Source: Microbacteriaceae bacterium (GTDB taxonomy: Bacteria; Actinomycetota; Actinomycetes; Actinomycetales; Microbacteriaceae). Taken from it: a stretch of 64,000 nt of DNA. The translations under genes were made by a program, and so were the position numbers. Numbering within the stretch: position 1 is the first letter of the stretch; every line of letters starts with the position of its first letter. Where the stretch lies: NCBI GenBank assembly GCA_024639845.1, contig JAHEGG010000003.1, positions 1-64,000 of the forward strand, read 5' to 3'. Below are positions 1 through 7,838 of this stretch, one piece after another. Below the pieces are notes generated by a model. It did no database searches. It was not told where the DNA came from and was given only the letters and a program-made list of their open reading frames with translations.

Positions 1-120
1 GTGTTACTCACCCGTTCGCCACTAATCCACCGGAGCAAGCTCCAGCTTCATCGTTCGACTTGCATGTGTTAAGCACGCCGCCAGCGTTCGTCCTGAGCCA
101 GGATCAAACTCTCCGATAAA
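1..120 (-). rRNA. rrs: 16S ribosomal RNA, 5' end (partial)
   Basis: Read on the minus strand this contains the universal 16S start AGAGTTTGATCCTGGCTCAG followed by GACGAACGCTGGCGGCGTGC and ends in the GTGAGTAACAC block. Only about the first 120 nt are in the window; the rest of the operon lies to the left. The V1 stem is closed by a GGAGC-UU-GCUCC hairpin. The mature 5' end is placed by homology near 118-120. Confidence 0.97.
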
Positions 121-358
121 GATGTTTAGGTGAGAGCAAGCTCCCACCAAACTTTTCGAAACCGCCGGAAATTGGCGGCCCAGTTTGATCTGACTAGTTT
201 CGATTGTCTGACAATCTATCTAATCCAATTACTTTTGGCCGGCTAGAAGCAAGCTTCTAACCAACCAGGTTTGTTGGCATCGACATTGTGCACACTGTTG
301 AGTTCTCAAGGATCGGATGCGTCTGGGAGTTTCCCTCTCGGGTCGCCTCCAGAGCAAC
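121..358 (-). other. pre-rRNA leader with processing hairpins
   Basis: This stretch holds no gene. It is the transcribed leader between the downstream rrn promoter and 16S. It contains short inverted repeats: 131-146 (GAGC/GCTC around TT), 162-178 (CCGCC/GGCGG), 202-216 (GATTGT/ACAATC) and 241-262 (a 10-bp stem GGTTAGAAGC/GCTTCTAGCC, read on the minus strand). These are likely folding and RNase processing elements. ORF 288-488 in the track falls here and is not a gene. Confidence 0.75.
295..311 (-). promoter_or_regulatory. rrn leader boxA-like antitermination element
   Basis: The minus strand reads CCTTGAGAACTCAACAG. It resembles the boxA of mycobacterial rrn leaders (TTTGAGAACTCAAT-type), which binds NusB/NusE and suppresses Rho-dependent termination. 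It lies inside the leader, downstream of both promoters, where a boxA is expected. Confidence 0.7.
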
Positions 359-364
359 TTCACT

Positions 365-392
365 AACTTACCATAAAACTCTCGCGCGTCAA
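365..392 (-). promoter_or_regulatory. rrn promoter, proximal
   Basis: The minus strand has TTGACG (-35, 387-392), a 16-bp spacer and TAAGTT (-10, 365-370). Predicted transcription starts near 358, giving a leader of roughly 240 nt before 16S. Confidence 0.65.
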
Positions 393-535
393 ATACCAAC
401 GCGAAAAGATTTGCGGAAGTTCAATCTTAGACACCAGACGCAAAGCCGTAAAGGCTATTTGCCTGATTTTCTGATTGGTTGCACTTGAGCCGGCGACCTA
501 AGCAGGTCCTGCCAAACTTTGGGCAACGAGTAGAA

Positions 536-564
536 ACATTACGGGAAGGTAACGCCTAAGTCAA
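536..564 (-). promoter_or_regulatory. rrn promoter, distal
   Basis: The minus strand has TTGACT (-35, 559-564), a 17-bp spacer and TAATGT (-10, 536-541). Upstream is an A/T-rich block containing the perfect palindrome TCAAAAACTTTTTGA (584-598), a possible UP element or factor site. With the proximal promoter it makes a tandem arrangement, common for rrn operons. Confidence 0.68.
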
Positions 565-618
565 ATCGAAACGATGATTTATCTCAAAAACTTTTTGATT
601 CCAACCGAAAGCGTAAGA

Positions 619-653
619 TCGGGCAGCCTCGGTCTTACCCGAAAACTGCCCGA
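619..653 (-). terminator. stem-loop after the secreted-peptide gene
   Basis: CTGCCCGA (646-653) and TCGGGCAG (619-626) form an 8-bp GC-rich stem just after the stop of the 664-867 gene, in the direction of its transcription. There is no clear U-tract, so termination strength is uncertain. It also separates this gene from the rrn promoters. Confidence 0.5.
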
Positions 654-663
654 CCCCTTACTG

Positions 664-867
664 CTACTTGCTTGCCTTGGCCTTCTTGGCTTTCTTGGCT
701 GGCTTAGCTGCTTGTTTCGCCTGTGCATTCTTGCCCTTAGCCTTCTTCACATCGGCAACCGAGTGTGAGTGCGACTTGGCTGGCTTAGCTTCAGCCGCAA
801 GTGCGACCGAGGACGAGCCCAGAACAAGAGGAACAGCGACGAGAACGGCGATCAATTTCTTGTGCAT
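664..867 (-). CDS. small secreted Lys/Ala-rich peptide, function unknown
   Basis: A 67-residue product. Residues 1-25 form a clear Sec signal peptide: MHKK, a hydrophobic core, then an AxA-like ALAA cleavage site. The predicted mature peptide is about 42 residues with 14 Lys and 12 Ala, one HSHS patch and a histone-H1-like tail (AKPAKKAKKAKASK). It would be strongly cationic and probably unstructured or loosely helical outside the cell. Start choice: ATG preceded by AAAGGATG, a good ribosome site. It sits alone between tyrS and the rrn promoters and is followed by a stem-loop. I do not recognise the family. Binding to acidic wall polymers or nucleic acid is possible, but nothing in the sequence proves it. 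Confidence 0.75.
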   Translation of the reverse strand: MHKKLIAVLVAVPLVLGSSSVALAAEAKPAKSHSHSVADVKKAKGKNAQAKQAAKPAKKAKKAKASK

Positions 868-1019
868 GTCTCATCCTTTCTAAATTGTGAGCAGATGCCC
901 ACATCTCGAGGCTATAAAGAGCGACTTGGAAACGGATGTGAGGAGTTATAGAGCTCCGTGAGCGATTTTGGTGTTTTATGTGAAGGTTCCAAAAAGCGGC
1001 AAGACGCGCTCAAAAATGC

Positions 1020-2318
1020 CTAGGTTCTGAAGATGCCGGCGAGGGTCTTTTTGCCGCGACGCAGCACAGCGAAGCGATCGTTGAGCCAAGCATCCAAGGT
1101 CGCCGTCTCGTCTTCAACCTTTTGGTTGTTGAGATAGACACCACCCTCTGCGATAGCGCGACGTCCAGCGCTGACACTTGATACCAACCCGGTGTCGCAG
1201 AGCAGTTGCGCAAGCGATGCACCTGGAGCCGCATCCATGTTTGGAAGTTCACGTAGAGCGGCTTCAAGAGTTTGAGCGTCGAGCGACTCGAGATCGCCTT
1301 GACCGAAAAGCGCGGCGGATGCATCGATTGCCGCCTGCGCAGCCTCTGGTGAGTGAACCAGCGCGGTGACCTCGAAGGCCAAGCGTTTTTGAGCGGCCCG
1401 CAGGTAAGGAGCCTCGGCCGTTTGCTTGGCCAGCTCATCGATCTCGGCCTTGGTGCAGAACGTGAATACCTTGAGTCGATCGATAACGTCGGCGTCTTCG
1501 ACATTCAACCAGAACTGGTAGAAGGCATAAGGGCTGGTGAAATCGGCATCGAGCCAGACGGCATTGCCTTCGGACTTGCCAAACTTTTGACCATCAGAGT
1601 TTGTGATCAGTGGCGTGGCGAGGATGTGCGCCGAAGCGCCTTCAACCTTGCGAATCAGATCGGTGCCACTGGTGAGGTTTCCCCACTGGTCGCTGCCGCC
1701 GGTCTGCAGGACACAGCCGTAACGGCGGAAAAGCTCTAAGAAGTCCATCCCCTGAAGGATTTGATAAGAGAACTCGGTGTAAGAAATGCCGTGCTCGGAG
1801 TTCAGACGTGCGGAAACCGCATCCTTGCTTAGCATCTTGCCCACGCGGAAGTGCTTGCCGATGTCACGAAGGAAATCGATTGCCGACATCGGGGCGGTCC
1901 AGTCGAGGTTATTCACCAGGCGGGCCGCGTTAGCGCCTTCGAACGATAGAAAGCGAGCACCCTGGGTGCCAAGCTTCTGAACCCACTCAGCAACGGTTTC
2001 TTTTGAGTTGAGGGTTCGTTCGGCAGAAGGTCGCGGATCGCCAACCAACCCGGTCGAGCCACCAATCAGCAAAAGCGGGTTGTGACCGGCCAGTTGCAGG
2101 CGGCGAAGCGTGAGCAATTGAACAAGGTTGCCCAGGTGAAGGCTCGGTGCCGTCGGGTCGAATCCGCAGTAGTAGGTGATGGGTTCGCCAGCAAGAAGCT
2201 GCTTGAGCTCCGCCTCATCGGTTGAGAGCGCGATCAACCCACGCCACTGGAGTTCGTCCCAGAGAGATGCGAAACTCTTGTCGTTGGACTGCTGAGAAAG
2301 TTTAGATTCGGTCGACAT
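1020..2318 (-). CDS. tyrS: tyrosyl-tRNA synthetase
   Basis: Charges tRNA-Tyr with tyrosine in the cytoplasm. The 432-residue product has the class I HIGH motif as HLGN (61-64), the KMSKS loop as KFGKS (about 244-248) and a C-terminal S4-like RNA-binding domain from about residue 365 (QLLCDTGLVSS onward). The length is normal for the bacterial TyrS type. It starts 2 bp after the argH stop, with the ribosome site AGGGAGGCG inside the end of argH, so the two genes are probably cotranscribed and translationally coupled. Confidence 0.97.
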   Translation of the reverse strand: MSTESKLSQQSNDKSFASLWDELQWRGLIALSTDEAELKQLLAGEPITYYCGFDPTAPSLHLGNLVQLLTLRRLQLAGHNPLLLIGGSTGLVGDPRPSAERTLNSKETVAEWVQKLGTQGARFLSFEGANAARLVNNLDWTAPMSAIDFLRDIGKHFRVGKMLSKDAVSARLNSEHGISYTEFSYQILQGMDFLELFRRYGCVLQTGGSDQWGNLTSGTDLIRKVEGASAHILATPLITNSDGQKFGKSEGNAVWLDADFTSPYAFYQFWLNVEDADVIDRLKVFTFCTKAEIDELAKQTAEAPYLRAAQKRLAFEVTALVHSPEAAQAAIDASAALFGQGDLESLDAQTLEAALRELPNMDAAPGASLAQLLCDTGLVSSVSAGRRAIAEGGVYLNNQKVEDETATLDAWLNDRFAVLRRGKKTLAGIFRT

Positions 2319-2320
2319 GG

Positions 2321-3721
2321 CTACGCCTCCCTGCGGGCGAGCAATTTGCGCAAGCCGGAGATTTGCTCGATGACGCGTGGCAAAGCGGTGCCTCCTGCGC
2401 CGGTGCGAGCACGGATGCTGCCGTCAACGGTCAGCACCGAGCGAACCTCCGGGGTCAACTTGTTTGATATGGCCGCTAGGTCTGCGTCTGGAACCTGATG
2501 AAGTTGCAAGTTGTTCTTCTCGCAGAACGACACCAGCTTGCCGGTGATTTCGTGAGCATCGCGGAACGGCACCTTTTGTTTGACCAGCCACTCCGCGACG
2601 TCGGTAGCGAGGCTGAACCCAGCAGGCGCGAGCAGCTCAAGACGGTTTTTATTGAAGGTCATCGTGGCGACCATCCCAGTGAATGCTGGAAGCAGAACCT
2701 TGAGGGTGTCAACTGAATCGAAGACAGGTTCTTTGTCTTCTTGAAGGTCACGGTTGTAGCTGAGCGGGAGTCCCTTTAGCGTGGCTAACAGTCCGGTCAG
2801 GTTTCCGATGAGGCGACCAGCCTTGCCTCGAGCAAGCTCGGCGATGTCTGGGTTTTTCTTCTGCGGCATGATCGACGAACCGGTCGAAAATGCGTCGTCA
2901 AGTTTGATGTAGTCAAACTCTGCGCTTGCCCAAATGATGATCTCTTCGGCGAAGCGCGAGAGGTTGATTCCAATCAAGCTAGTAATGAACGAGAACTCGG
3001 CGACCACATCGCGGCTAGCGGTGGCGTCCATCGAGTTCTGGGTAACTCCCGATAGCCCAAGTTCTGTGGCAACCAAGACCGGGTCAAGGCCCAGAGTCGA
3101 ACCGGCGAGCGCACCGGCACCATAAGGCGACAGGGATGCGCGCTTGCGCCAATCGTCTAAGCGCTCGATGTCGCGTACCAGTGGCCAAGCGTGTGCGAGC
3201 AGGTGGTGCGAAAGGAGTACTGGCTGCGCATGCTGAAAGTGGGTGCGACCGGGCATGGCTACGCCCATGTTCTCTTCGGCGAGGTTGGTCAGCACCTCAA
3301 TGAGTTGCAACAAAAGTTGCTCAATGTCTCGACACTGGTCGAGCAAAAACATGCGGATCAGCGTTGCAATCTGGTCGTTTCTTGAGCGGCCGGCTCGAAC
3401 CTTGCCACCAAGTTCTGAGCCCGCGATTTCAATCAGCCCACGCTCGAGAGCGCCGTGAACATCCTCGTCGCTTTCTTTTGCCGTGAACGATCCTTCGGTC
3501 ACGCGGCGCAAAAGTTCGGTAAGGGCACGAGTGAGTGCGTCAAGTTCTGAGGTGGCGAGGTAGCCCGCCTGATATAGGGCCTTTATGTGGGCGAGGCTGC
3601 CAGCGATGTCGTATTTGGCGAGCCTCCAGTCGAAGTGAACCGAACGGCTCAAGGCTGCAAGCGCCTCGCTAGGTCCGCCCTCGAAACGGCTTCCCCAAAG
3701 CGAGTTGGCACCATTCGACAT
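2321..3721 (-). CDS. argH: argininosuccinate lyase
   Basis: Last step of arginine synthesis: cleaves argininosuccinate to arginine and fumarate. The 466-residue protein has the fumarase/aspartase superfamily signature [12 protein letters not shown] (281-292) with the catalytic serine loop, and the upstream substrate motif GRSRNDQ (about 111-117). Start: ATG after TAGGAG. It follows argF with a 52-bp gap and is followed 2 bp later by tyrS, so it is the last arg gene of the run. Confidence 0.97.
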   Translation of the reverse strand: MSNGANSLWGSRFEGGPSEALAALSRSVHFDWRLAKYDIAGSLAHIKALYQAGYLATSELDALTRALTELLRRVTEGSFTAKESDEDVHGALERGLIEIAGSELGGKVRAGRSRNDQIATLIRMFLLDQCRDIEQLLLQLIEVLTNLAEENMGVAMPGRTHFQHAQPVLLSHHLLAHAWPLVRDIERLDDWRKRASLSPYGAGALAGSTLGLDPVLVATELGLSGVTQNSMDATASRDVVAEFSFITSLIGINLSRFAEEIIIWASAEFDYIKLDDAFSTGSSIMPQKKNPDIAELARGKAGRLIGNLTGLLATLKGLPLSYNRDLQEDKEPVFDSVDTLKVLLPAFTGMVATMTFNKNRLELLAPAGFSLATDVAEWLVKQKVPFRDAHEITGKLVSFCEKNNLQLHQVPDADLAAISNKLTPEVRSVLTVDGSIRARTGAGGTALPRVIEQISGLRKLLARREA

Positions 3722-3773
3722 GAAACTCCTAAATTCTTCGCGAAAGTTTCTCGCGGGATTAGTTCAATCCTAG

Positions 3774-4709
3774 TTATTTGCCCTTGTTTGACTGGTCGAC
3801 CAGCCACACCATTAGGGCTTTTTGTGCGTGCAAGCGGTTCTCGGCTTCATCCCAGATGACCGACTGCGGGCCGTCGATCACTTCGGCTGACACCTCGTAA
3901 CCTCGGTAGGCAGGAAGGCAGTGCAGGAAAATCGCGTCGGCTTGGGCGAGAGACATGAGGTTTGAGTCAATCGTGTACCCGGCGAAATCCGCGATTCGCT
4001 TGGCCTTCTCGGCTTCTTGCCCCATCGAGATCCAGGTGTCTGTAGTAACCACATCTGCCCCGGCAATGGCTGACCTCGGGTCTGAGGACACGGTCACCGA
4101 TCCTCCGGTTTGGGCTGCAATCTGGGATGCTCGCGCAACAACCTCGGCGCTTGGCTGATAGCCGCTCGGGGCGGCGAGCGAAATGTGCATGCCTGCGGTC
4201 GCGCACGCCACCAGGTATGAGTTGGCCATGTTGTTGGCGGCGTCACCGATGTAGGCGATTTTGAGCCCAGCTAGTTTGCCCTTGTGCTCTTGAATCGTCA
4301 TCAAATCGGCCAGCAGCTGGCACGGGTGGTAGTCATCGCTCAGCGAGTTGATGACCGGCACCGAAGAGTTGGCTGCCATTTCTTCTAGCCCCGAGTGCGC
4401 GTAGGTGCGCCAGACCACCGAGGCAACCTGTCGTTCCAACACGCGAGCCGTGTCGGCAACCGACTCTTTGCCGCCCATCTGGCTGGTTTGCGAGTCGATG
4501 ATTAGAGGCACGCCCCCGAGATCGGCAACGCCAACGGCGAAGGAAACTCTGGTGCGGGTCGAGGTTTTGTCGAAGATTATCGCGACGGTTTGCGGGCCTT
4601 CAAAAGGTCGGCGAGAATACGGAGCTGCCTTTAATTCGAGAGCAAGGGCCAAAATTTCGGCTTGCTCGACAGGCGTGACGTCATCGTCTTTCAAAAAGTG
4701 ACGGGCCAT
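3774..4709 (-). CDS. argF: ornithine carbamoyltransferase
   Basis: Transfers the carbamoyl group from carbamoyl phosphate to ornithine, giving citrulline. The 311-residue product carries the carbamoyl-phosphate loop STRTR (50-54) and the ornithine-binding HCLPA motif (263-267, followed by YRG), both typical of OTCase rather than ATCase. Start: ATG after GGAGGAAG. It follows argB directly; no argD lies between them, unlike the common argB-argD-argF order. Confidence 0.97.
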   Translation of the reverse strand: MARHFLKDDDVTPVEQAEILALALELKAAPYSRRPFEGPQTVAIIFDKTSTRTRVSFAVGVADLGGVPLIIDSQTSQMGGKESVADTARVLERQVASVVWRTYAHSGLEEMAANSSVPVINSLSDDYHPCQLLADLMTIQEHKGKLAGLKIAYIGDAANNMANSYLVACATAGMHISLAAPSGYQPSAEVVARASQIAAQTGGSVTVSSDPRSAIAGADVVTTDTWISMGQEAEKAKRIADFAGYTIDSNLMSLAQADAIFLHCLPAYRGYEVSAEVIDGPQSVIWDEAENRLHAQKALMVWLVDQSNKGK

Positions 4710-4736
4710 GTTCTTCCTCCGTTTGAAAAGTAAAGC

Positions 4737-5630
4737 CTACTCGGCACTCACCATGGTGCCGAAGCCGCTCTTGGTGAAAATCTCAAGCAGGATGCTGTGT
4801 GGTGTGCGGCCGTCGATGACGTGAGCACTCGGCACTCCCCCTCGCACAGCCGCAAGACAAGCTTGCATCTTAGGAATCATTCCAGACTCGAGAGATGGCA
4901 TGAGCGCTTCGAGCTCGGTCGCGCTGATTTCGCTAACCAACGAATCGGTGTTTGGCCAGTCGCTATAAAGACCGGCTACATCGGTAAGCACCAGGAGCTT
5001 CTCAGCACCAAGGGCAACGGCAAGAGCCGAGGCTGCCAAATCGGCGTTGACGTTCAGAAGACTGCCTGAAGCATCCGGTGCAACGGTCGAAACTACTGGG
5101 ATGTCGCCACGCTCGAGTGCGTCGAAAACAATTCGTGGGTTGACCAGGTTCACCTCGCCAACCAGGCCGATGTCGACCGGCCCTTCAGGAGAATCGAGAG
5201 TGGTTTTGACCGCCTTGAACAGGTTGCCGTCTTCACCAGACATAATCTGGGCACCTGCCCCTGCGCCTCGGATCAACTCGGAAAGTTGCGCGCTGATCTG
5301 GTCGCGAAGAACATCGCGCACAATACCGATGGTCTGCTCGGTGGTAACCCTGAAGCCGCCACGGAATTCGCTTTCGATTCCGAGCTCCTTGAGTCTGGCC
5401 GAGATCTGCGGGCCGCCACCGTGCACCACAACCGGGCGAATGCCGACCCAACGCAGGTAGGCCATATCTTCGGCGAAGGCACGTTGCAGGCTCTCGTCGA
5501 CCATCGCGTTGCCGCCAAACTTGACGACCACAACCTTGCCGTGAAAGTTCTGCAACCACGGCAACGATTCAATGAGCGTTTCGGCCTTGATTCTGGCGAG
5601 TTCGTAGTCTTGGGATTCGGTCGGTTTCAT
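4737..5630 (-). CDS. argB: acetylglutamate kinase
   Basis: Phosphorylates N-acetylglutamate, second step of arginine synthesis and usually the point of arginine feedback control. The 297-residue amino-acid-kinase fold shows VVKFGGNAM near residue 35 and VVHGGGPQ near 70. An N-terminal helix precedes the kinase core, as in arginine-sensitive hexameric enzymes. Its ATG overlaps the argJ stop (TAATGA), so translation is coupled. Confidence 0.97.
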   Translation of the reverse strand: MKPTESQDYELARIKAETLIESLPWLQNFHGKVVVVKFGGNAMVDESLQRAFAEDMAYLRWVGIRPVVVHGGGPQISARLKELGIESEFRGGFRVTTEQTIGIVRDVLRDQISAQLSELIRGAGAGAQIMSGEDGNLFKAVKTTLDSPEGPVDIGLVGEVNLVNPRIVFDALERGDIPVVSTVAPDASGSLLNVNADLAASALAVALGAEKLLVLTDVAGLYSDWPNTDSLVSEISATELEALMPSLESGMIPKMQACLAAVRGGVPSAHVIDGRTPHSILLEIFTKSGFGTMVSAE

Positions 5631-6781
5631 TAGCTTGAGTACGCGCTGTTCTCTTCGACGTATTCGTGAGTGAGGTCATTAGTCCAAACTGTGGCCGACT
5701 CGCTGCCCGCGTTTAGCGAGACGCGAATCTGCACGGCGCGTGGAGTCAGGTCGATCAGGTCACGGGACTGGTCGGGTTGACCCTTTCGGCTCACCGAAAC
5801 TCCGTTGATCTCGACGTCGATGTCGTATGGGTCGAACTCCGCCGAGGTTGTGCCTACGGCAGCGAGGATGCGGCCCCAGTTCGGGTCGTTGCCATAGATT
5901 GCCGCCTTGAAAAGGTTGTTTCGTGCGATGCTCTTTCCGACCTCGACGGCATCGTCTTCGGTAGCCGCGTTGACGACCTCGATGGCGATGTCGTGGCTCG
6001 AGCCCTCGGCGTCAGCCAACAACTGCAGTGCGAGATCCTTGCAAACCGCGTTCAGCACGAACTGAAAGTCATCGAGACTCGGGGTGATGCCGGACGCTCC
6101 GCTGGAGAGCAACGCGACGGTGTCGTTGGTTGACATGCAACCGTCGGAATCGAGCCGATCGAACGTGATACGTGTGGCTGCACGCAGCGAGGAATCCAAT
6201 TCTTCGCTCGAAAGGTGAGCATCGGTGGTAATCACGACGAGCATCGTGGCGAGACCTGGCGCGAGCATCCCTGCGCCCTTAGCCATGCCACCAATCGACC
6301 AACCCTCGCCGTGGCGCACCGAACGTTTTGGTTTGCTGTCGGTGGTCATGATGGCCTCGGATGCGTCAAAGCCGCCATCCTCGTTCAGCGCAAGCACTGC
6401 AGAATCGACTCCGGCGAGAATTTTGTCGCGATCTAACTGCTCGCCGATCAGTCCGGTCGAGCAGATGAGAACATCTCCTGCCGAAACTCCTAGTCGCTCG
6501 GCGACGCGCTCCGCAGTAGCGTGAGTGGTTTGAAAGCCTTGGGGTCCGGTGTAACAGTTTGCCCCACCTGAGTTCAAAGCGATTGCCGAAACCTGCCCAT
6601 CGGCGATTACCTGTCGGCTCCACAGCACCGGATTAGCCTGGCAACGATTAGTGGTGAAGACGACCGCAGCTGCGTTCAGTGGGCCAAGGTTCTGTACCAG
6701 GGCGAAGTCAGGATTGCCCGATTTCTTCAAGCCCGCGCGCACACCCGAAGCTAGGAATCCTGCAGGCACGGTTACGCTCAC
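5630..6781 (-). CDS. argJ: glutamate N-acetyltransferase / amino-acid acetyltransferase
   Basis: Runs the acetyl cycle of arginine synthesis by moving acetyl from N-acetylornithine to glutamate; some ArgJ also use acetyl-CoA. The 383-residue precursor has the self-cleavage site [10 protein letters not shown], with Thr179 as the new N-terminal nucleophile of the beta chain. The motif [10 protein letters not shown] lies near 70-79. It starts with GTG overlapping the argC stop (GTGA). An ArgJ means the cyclic pathway is used, so a separate ArgE is not required. Confidence 0.96.
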   Translation of the reverse strand: MSVTVPAGFLASGVRAGLKKSGNPDFALVQNLGPLNAAAVVFTTNRCQANPVLWSRQVIADGQVSAIALNSGGANCYTGPQGFQTTHATAERVAERLGVSAGDVLICSTGLIGEQLDRDKILAGVDSAVLALNEDGGFDASEAIMTTDSKPKRSVRHGEGWSIGGMAKGAGMLAPGLATMLVVITTDAHLSSEELDSSLRAATRITFDRLDSDGCMSTNDTVALLSSGASGITPSLDDFQFVLNAVCKDLALQLLADAEGSSHDIAIEVVNAATEDDAVEVGKSIARNNLFKAAIYGNDPNWGRILAAVGTTSAEFDPYDIDVEINGVSVSRKGQPDQSRDLIDLTPRAVQIRVSLNAGSESATVWTNDLTHEYVEENSAYSS

Positions 6782-7824
6782 GGTGCAACTCCGTTGATCT
6801 CTAGACCAGTCGACTCTGGTAAACCGAGGGCGAGATTCAGCGACTGAATCGCGGCACCTGCGGTGCCCTTGACCAGGTTGTCGATGGCCGAGACGACCAC
6901 GACGCGTCCGGTGTGCTCATCGAAAGAAGCGCCGATGATGCAGGTGTTCACCCCGAGCGTGCTCGATGTGTTCGGAAACTCTCCAAGAGGCAAGACCTTG
7001 ATGAAAACCTCTTCGGCATAAGCATCAGCCAGAGCGCTATGAACGTCAGCAGCGGAAACTCCCGGTGCTGCCAGTGCCGTGTTAACAGCAAGGATGCCCC
7101 GAGTCATTGGAACCAGAACGGGCGTGAAGTTCACCATGATTTCTTTTCCGCTGGCCTCGCGAAGGTTCTGTTCGATCTCCGGGGTGTGACGGTGAACACC
7201 GCCAACTCCATACGCCGAAGCTCCGGCCAAAATCTCGCTGGCGAGCAGGTCGGCCTTTGGAGTTCGACCCGCGCCGGAGGTTCCAACCGAAAGCACCGAA
7301 ACGATGTCTTTGGTTTCGATCAAACCGGCGCTAGCAAGCGGGGCAAGCGCGAGAGTTATTGCGGTCACGTTGCAACCCGGAACGGCCACGCGCTTGGTGG
7401 TCGCTAGACGCGAGCGTTGCTTCGATCCTGATTCCAAAACCAGTTCCGGCATTCCGTAGGTCCAAGTGCCGGCATGTTCGCCACCGTAATACTTGGTCCA
7501 ATCGCTGGCACTCTGAAGTCTAAAGTCGGCACCGCAGTCGAGCACGAGCGTGTCGGAGTCTAACCAAGCGGCAACCTCGGCTGATTTGGTGTGAGGCAAA
7601 GCCAAAAACACGATGTCGTGGCCGGCGAGGGTTTGAGCATCCGTGTTTTTGAAGACCAAATCGGCAAAGGTGGCAAGGTGAGGATGAAGCTTCGAAACCT
7701 TCTCGCCGGCGTTGCTGTTCGCAGTAACGGTCTTGACTTCGAGTTGAGGGTGTTTGGCAATCAGGCGCAACAGTTCGCCGCCAACGTATCCACTGGCTCC
7801 GGCAATCGCAACGGTGTAGACCAT
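6778..7824 (-). CDS. argC: N-acetyl-gamma-glutamyl-phosphate reductase
   Basis: NADPH-dependent reduction of acetylglutamyl phosphate to the semialdehyde. The 348-residue protein has the Rossmann motif [10 protein letters not shown] (9-18) and the catalytic cysteine in VPGCNVTA (Cys151). Start: ATG after AGAGGAG. It lies 14 bp after pheT, so the arg genes are probably read through from pheST; no separate promoter or ARG box was obvious in the short gap. Confidence 0.97.
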   Translation of the reverse strand: MVYTVAIAGASGYVGGELLRLIAKHPQLEVKTVTANSNAGEKVSKLHPHLATFADLVFKNTDAQTLAGHDIVFLALPHTKSAEVAAWLDSDTLVLDCGADFRLQSASDWTKYYGGEHAGTWTYGMPELVLESGSKQRSRLATTKRVAVPGCNVTAITLALAPLASAGLIETKDIVSVLSVGTSGAGRTPKADLLASEILAGASAYGVGGVHRHTPEIEQNLREASGKEIMVNFTPVLVPMTRGILAVNTALAAPGVSAADVHSALADAYAEEVFIKVLPLGEFPNTSSTLGVNTCIIGASFDEHTGRVVVVSAIDNLVKGTAGAAIQSLNLALGLPESTGLEINGVAP

Positions 7825-7838
7825 TGTTGCTCCTCTTG

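Noticed and set aside
288-488. 66-codon ORF in the rrn leader and promoter region
   Set aside because: It spans the rrn boxA and proximal promoter, has no ribosome site, and its product shows no family features.
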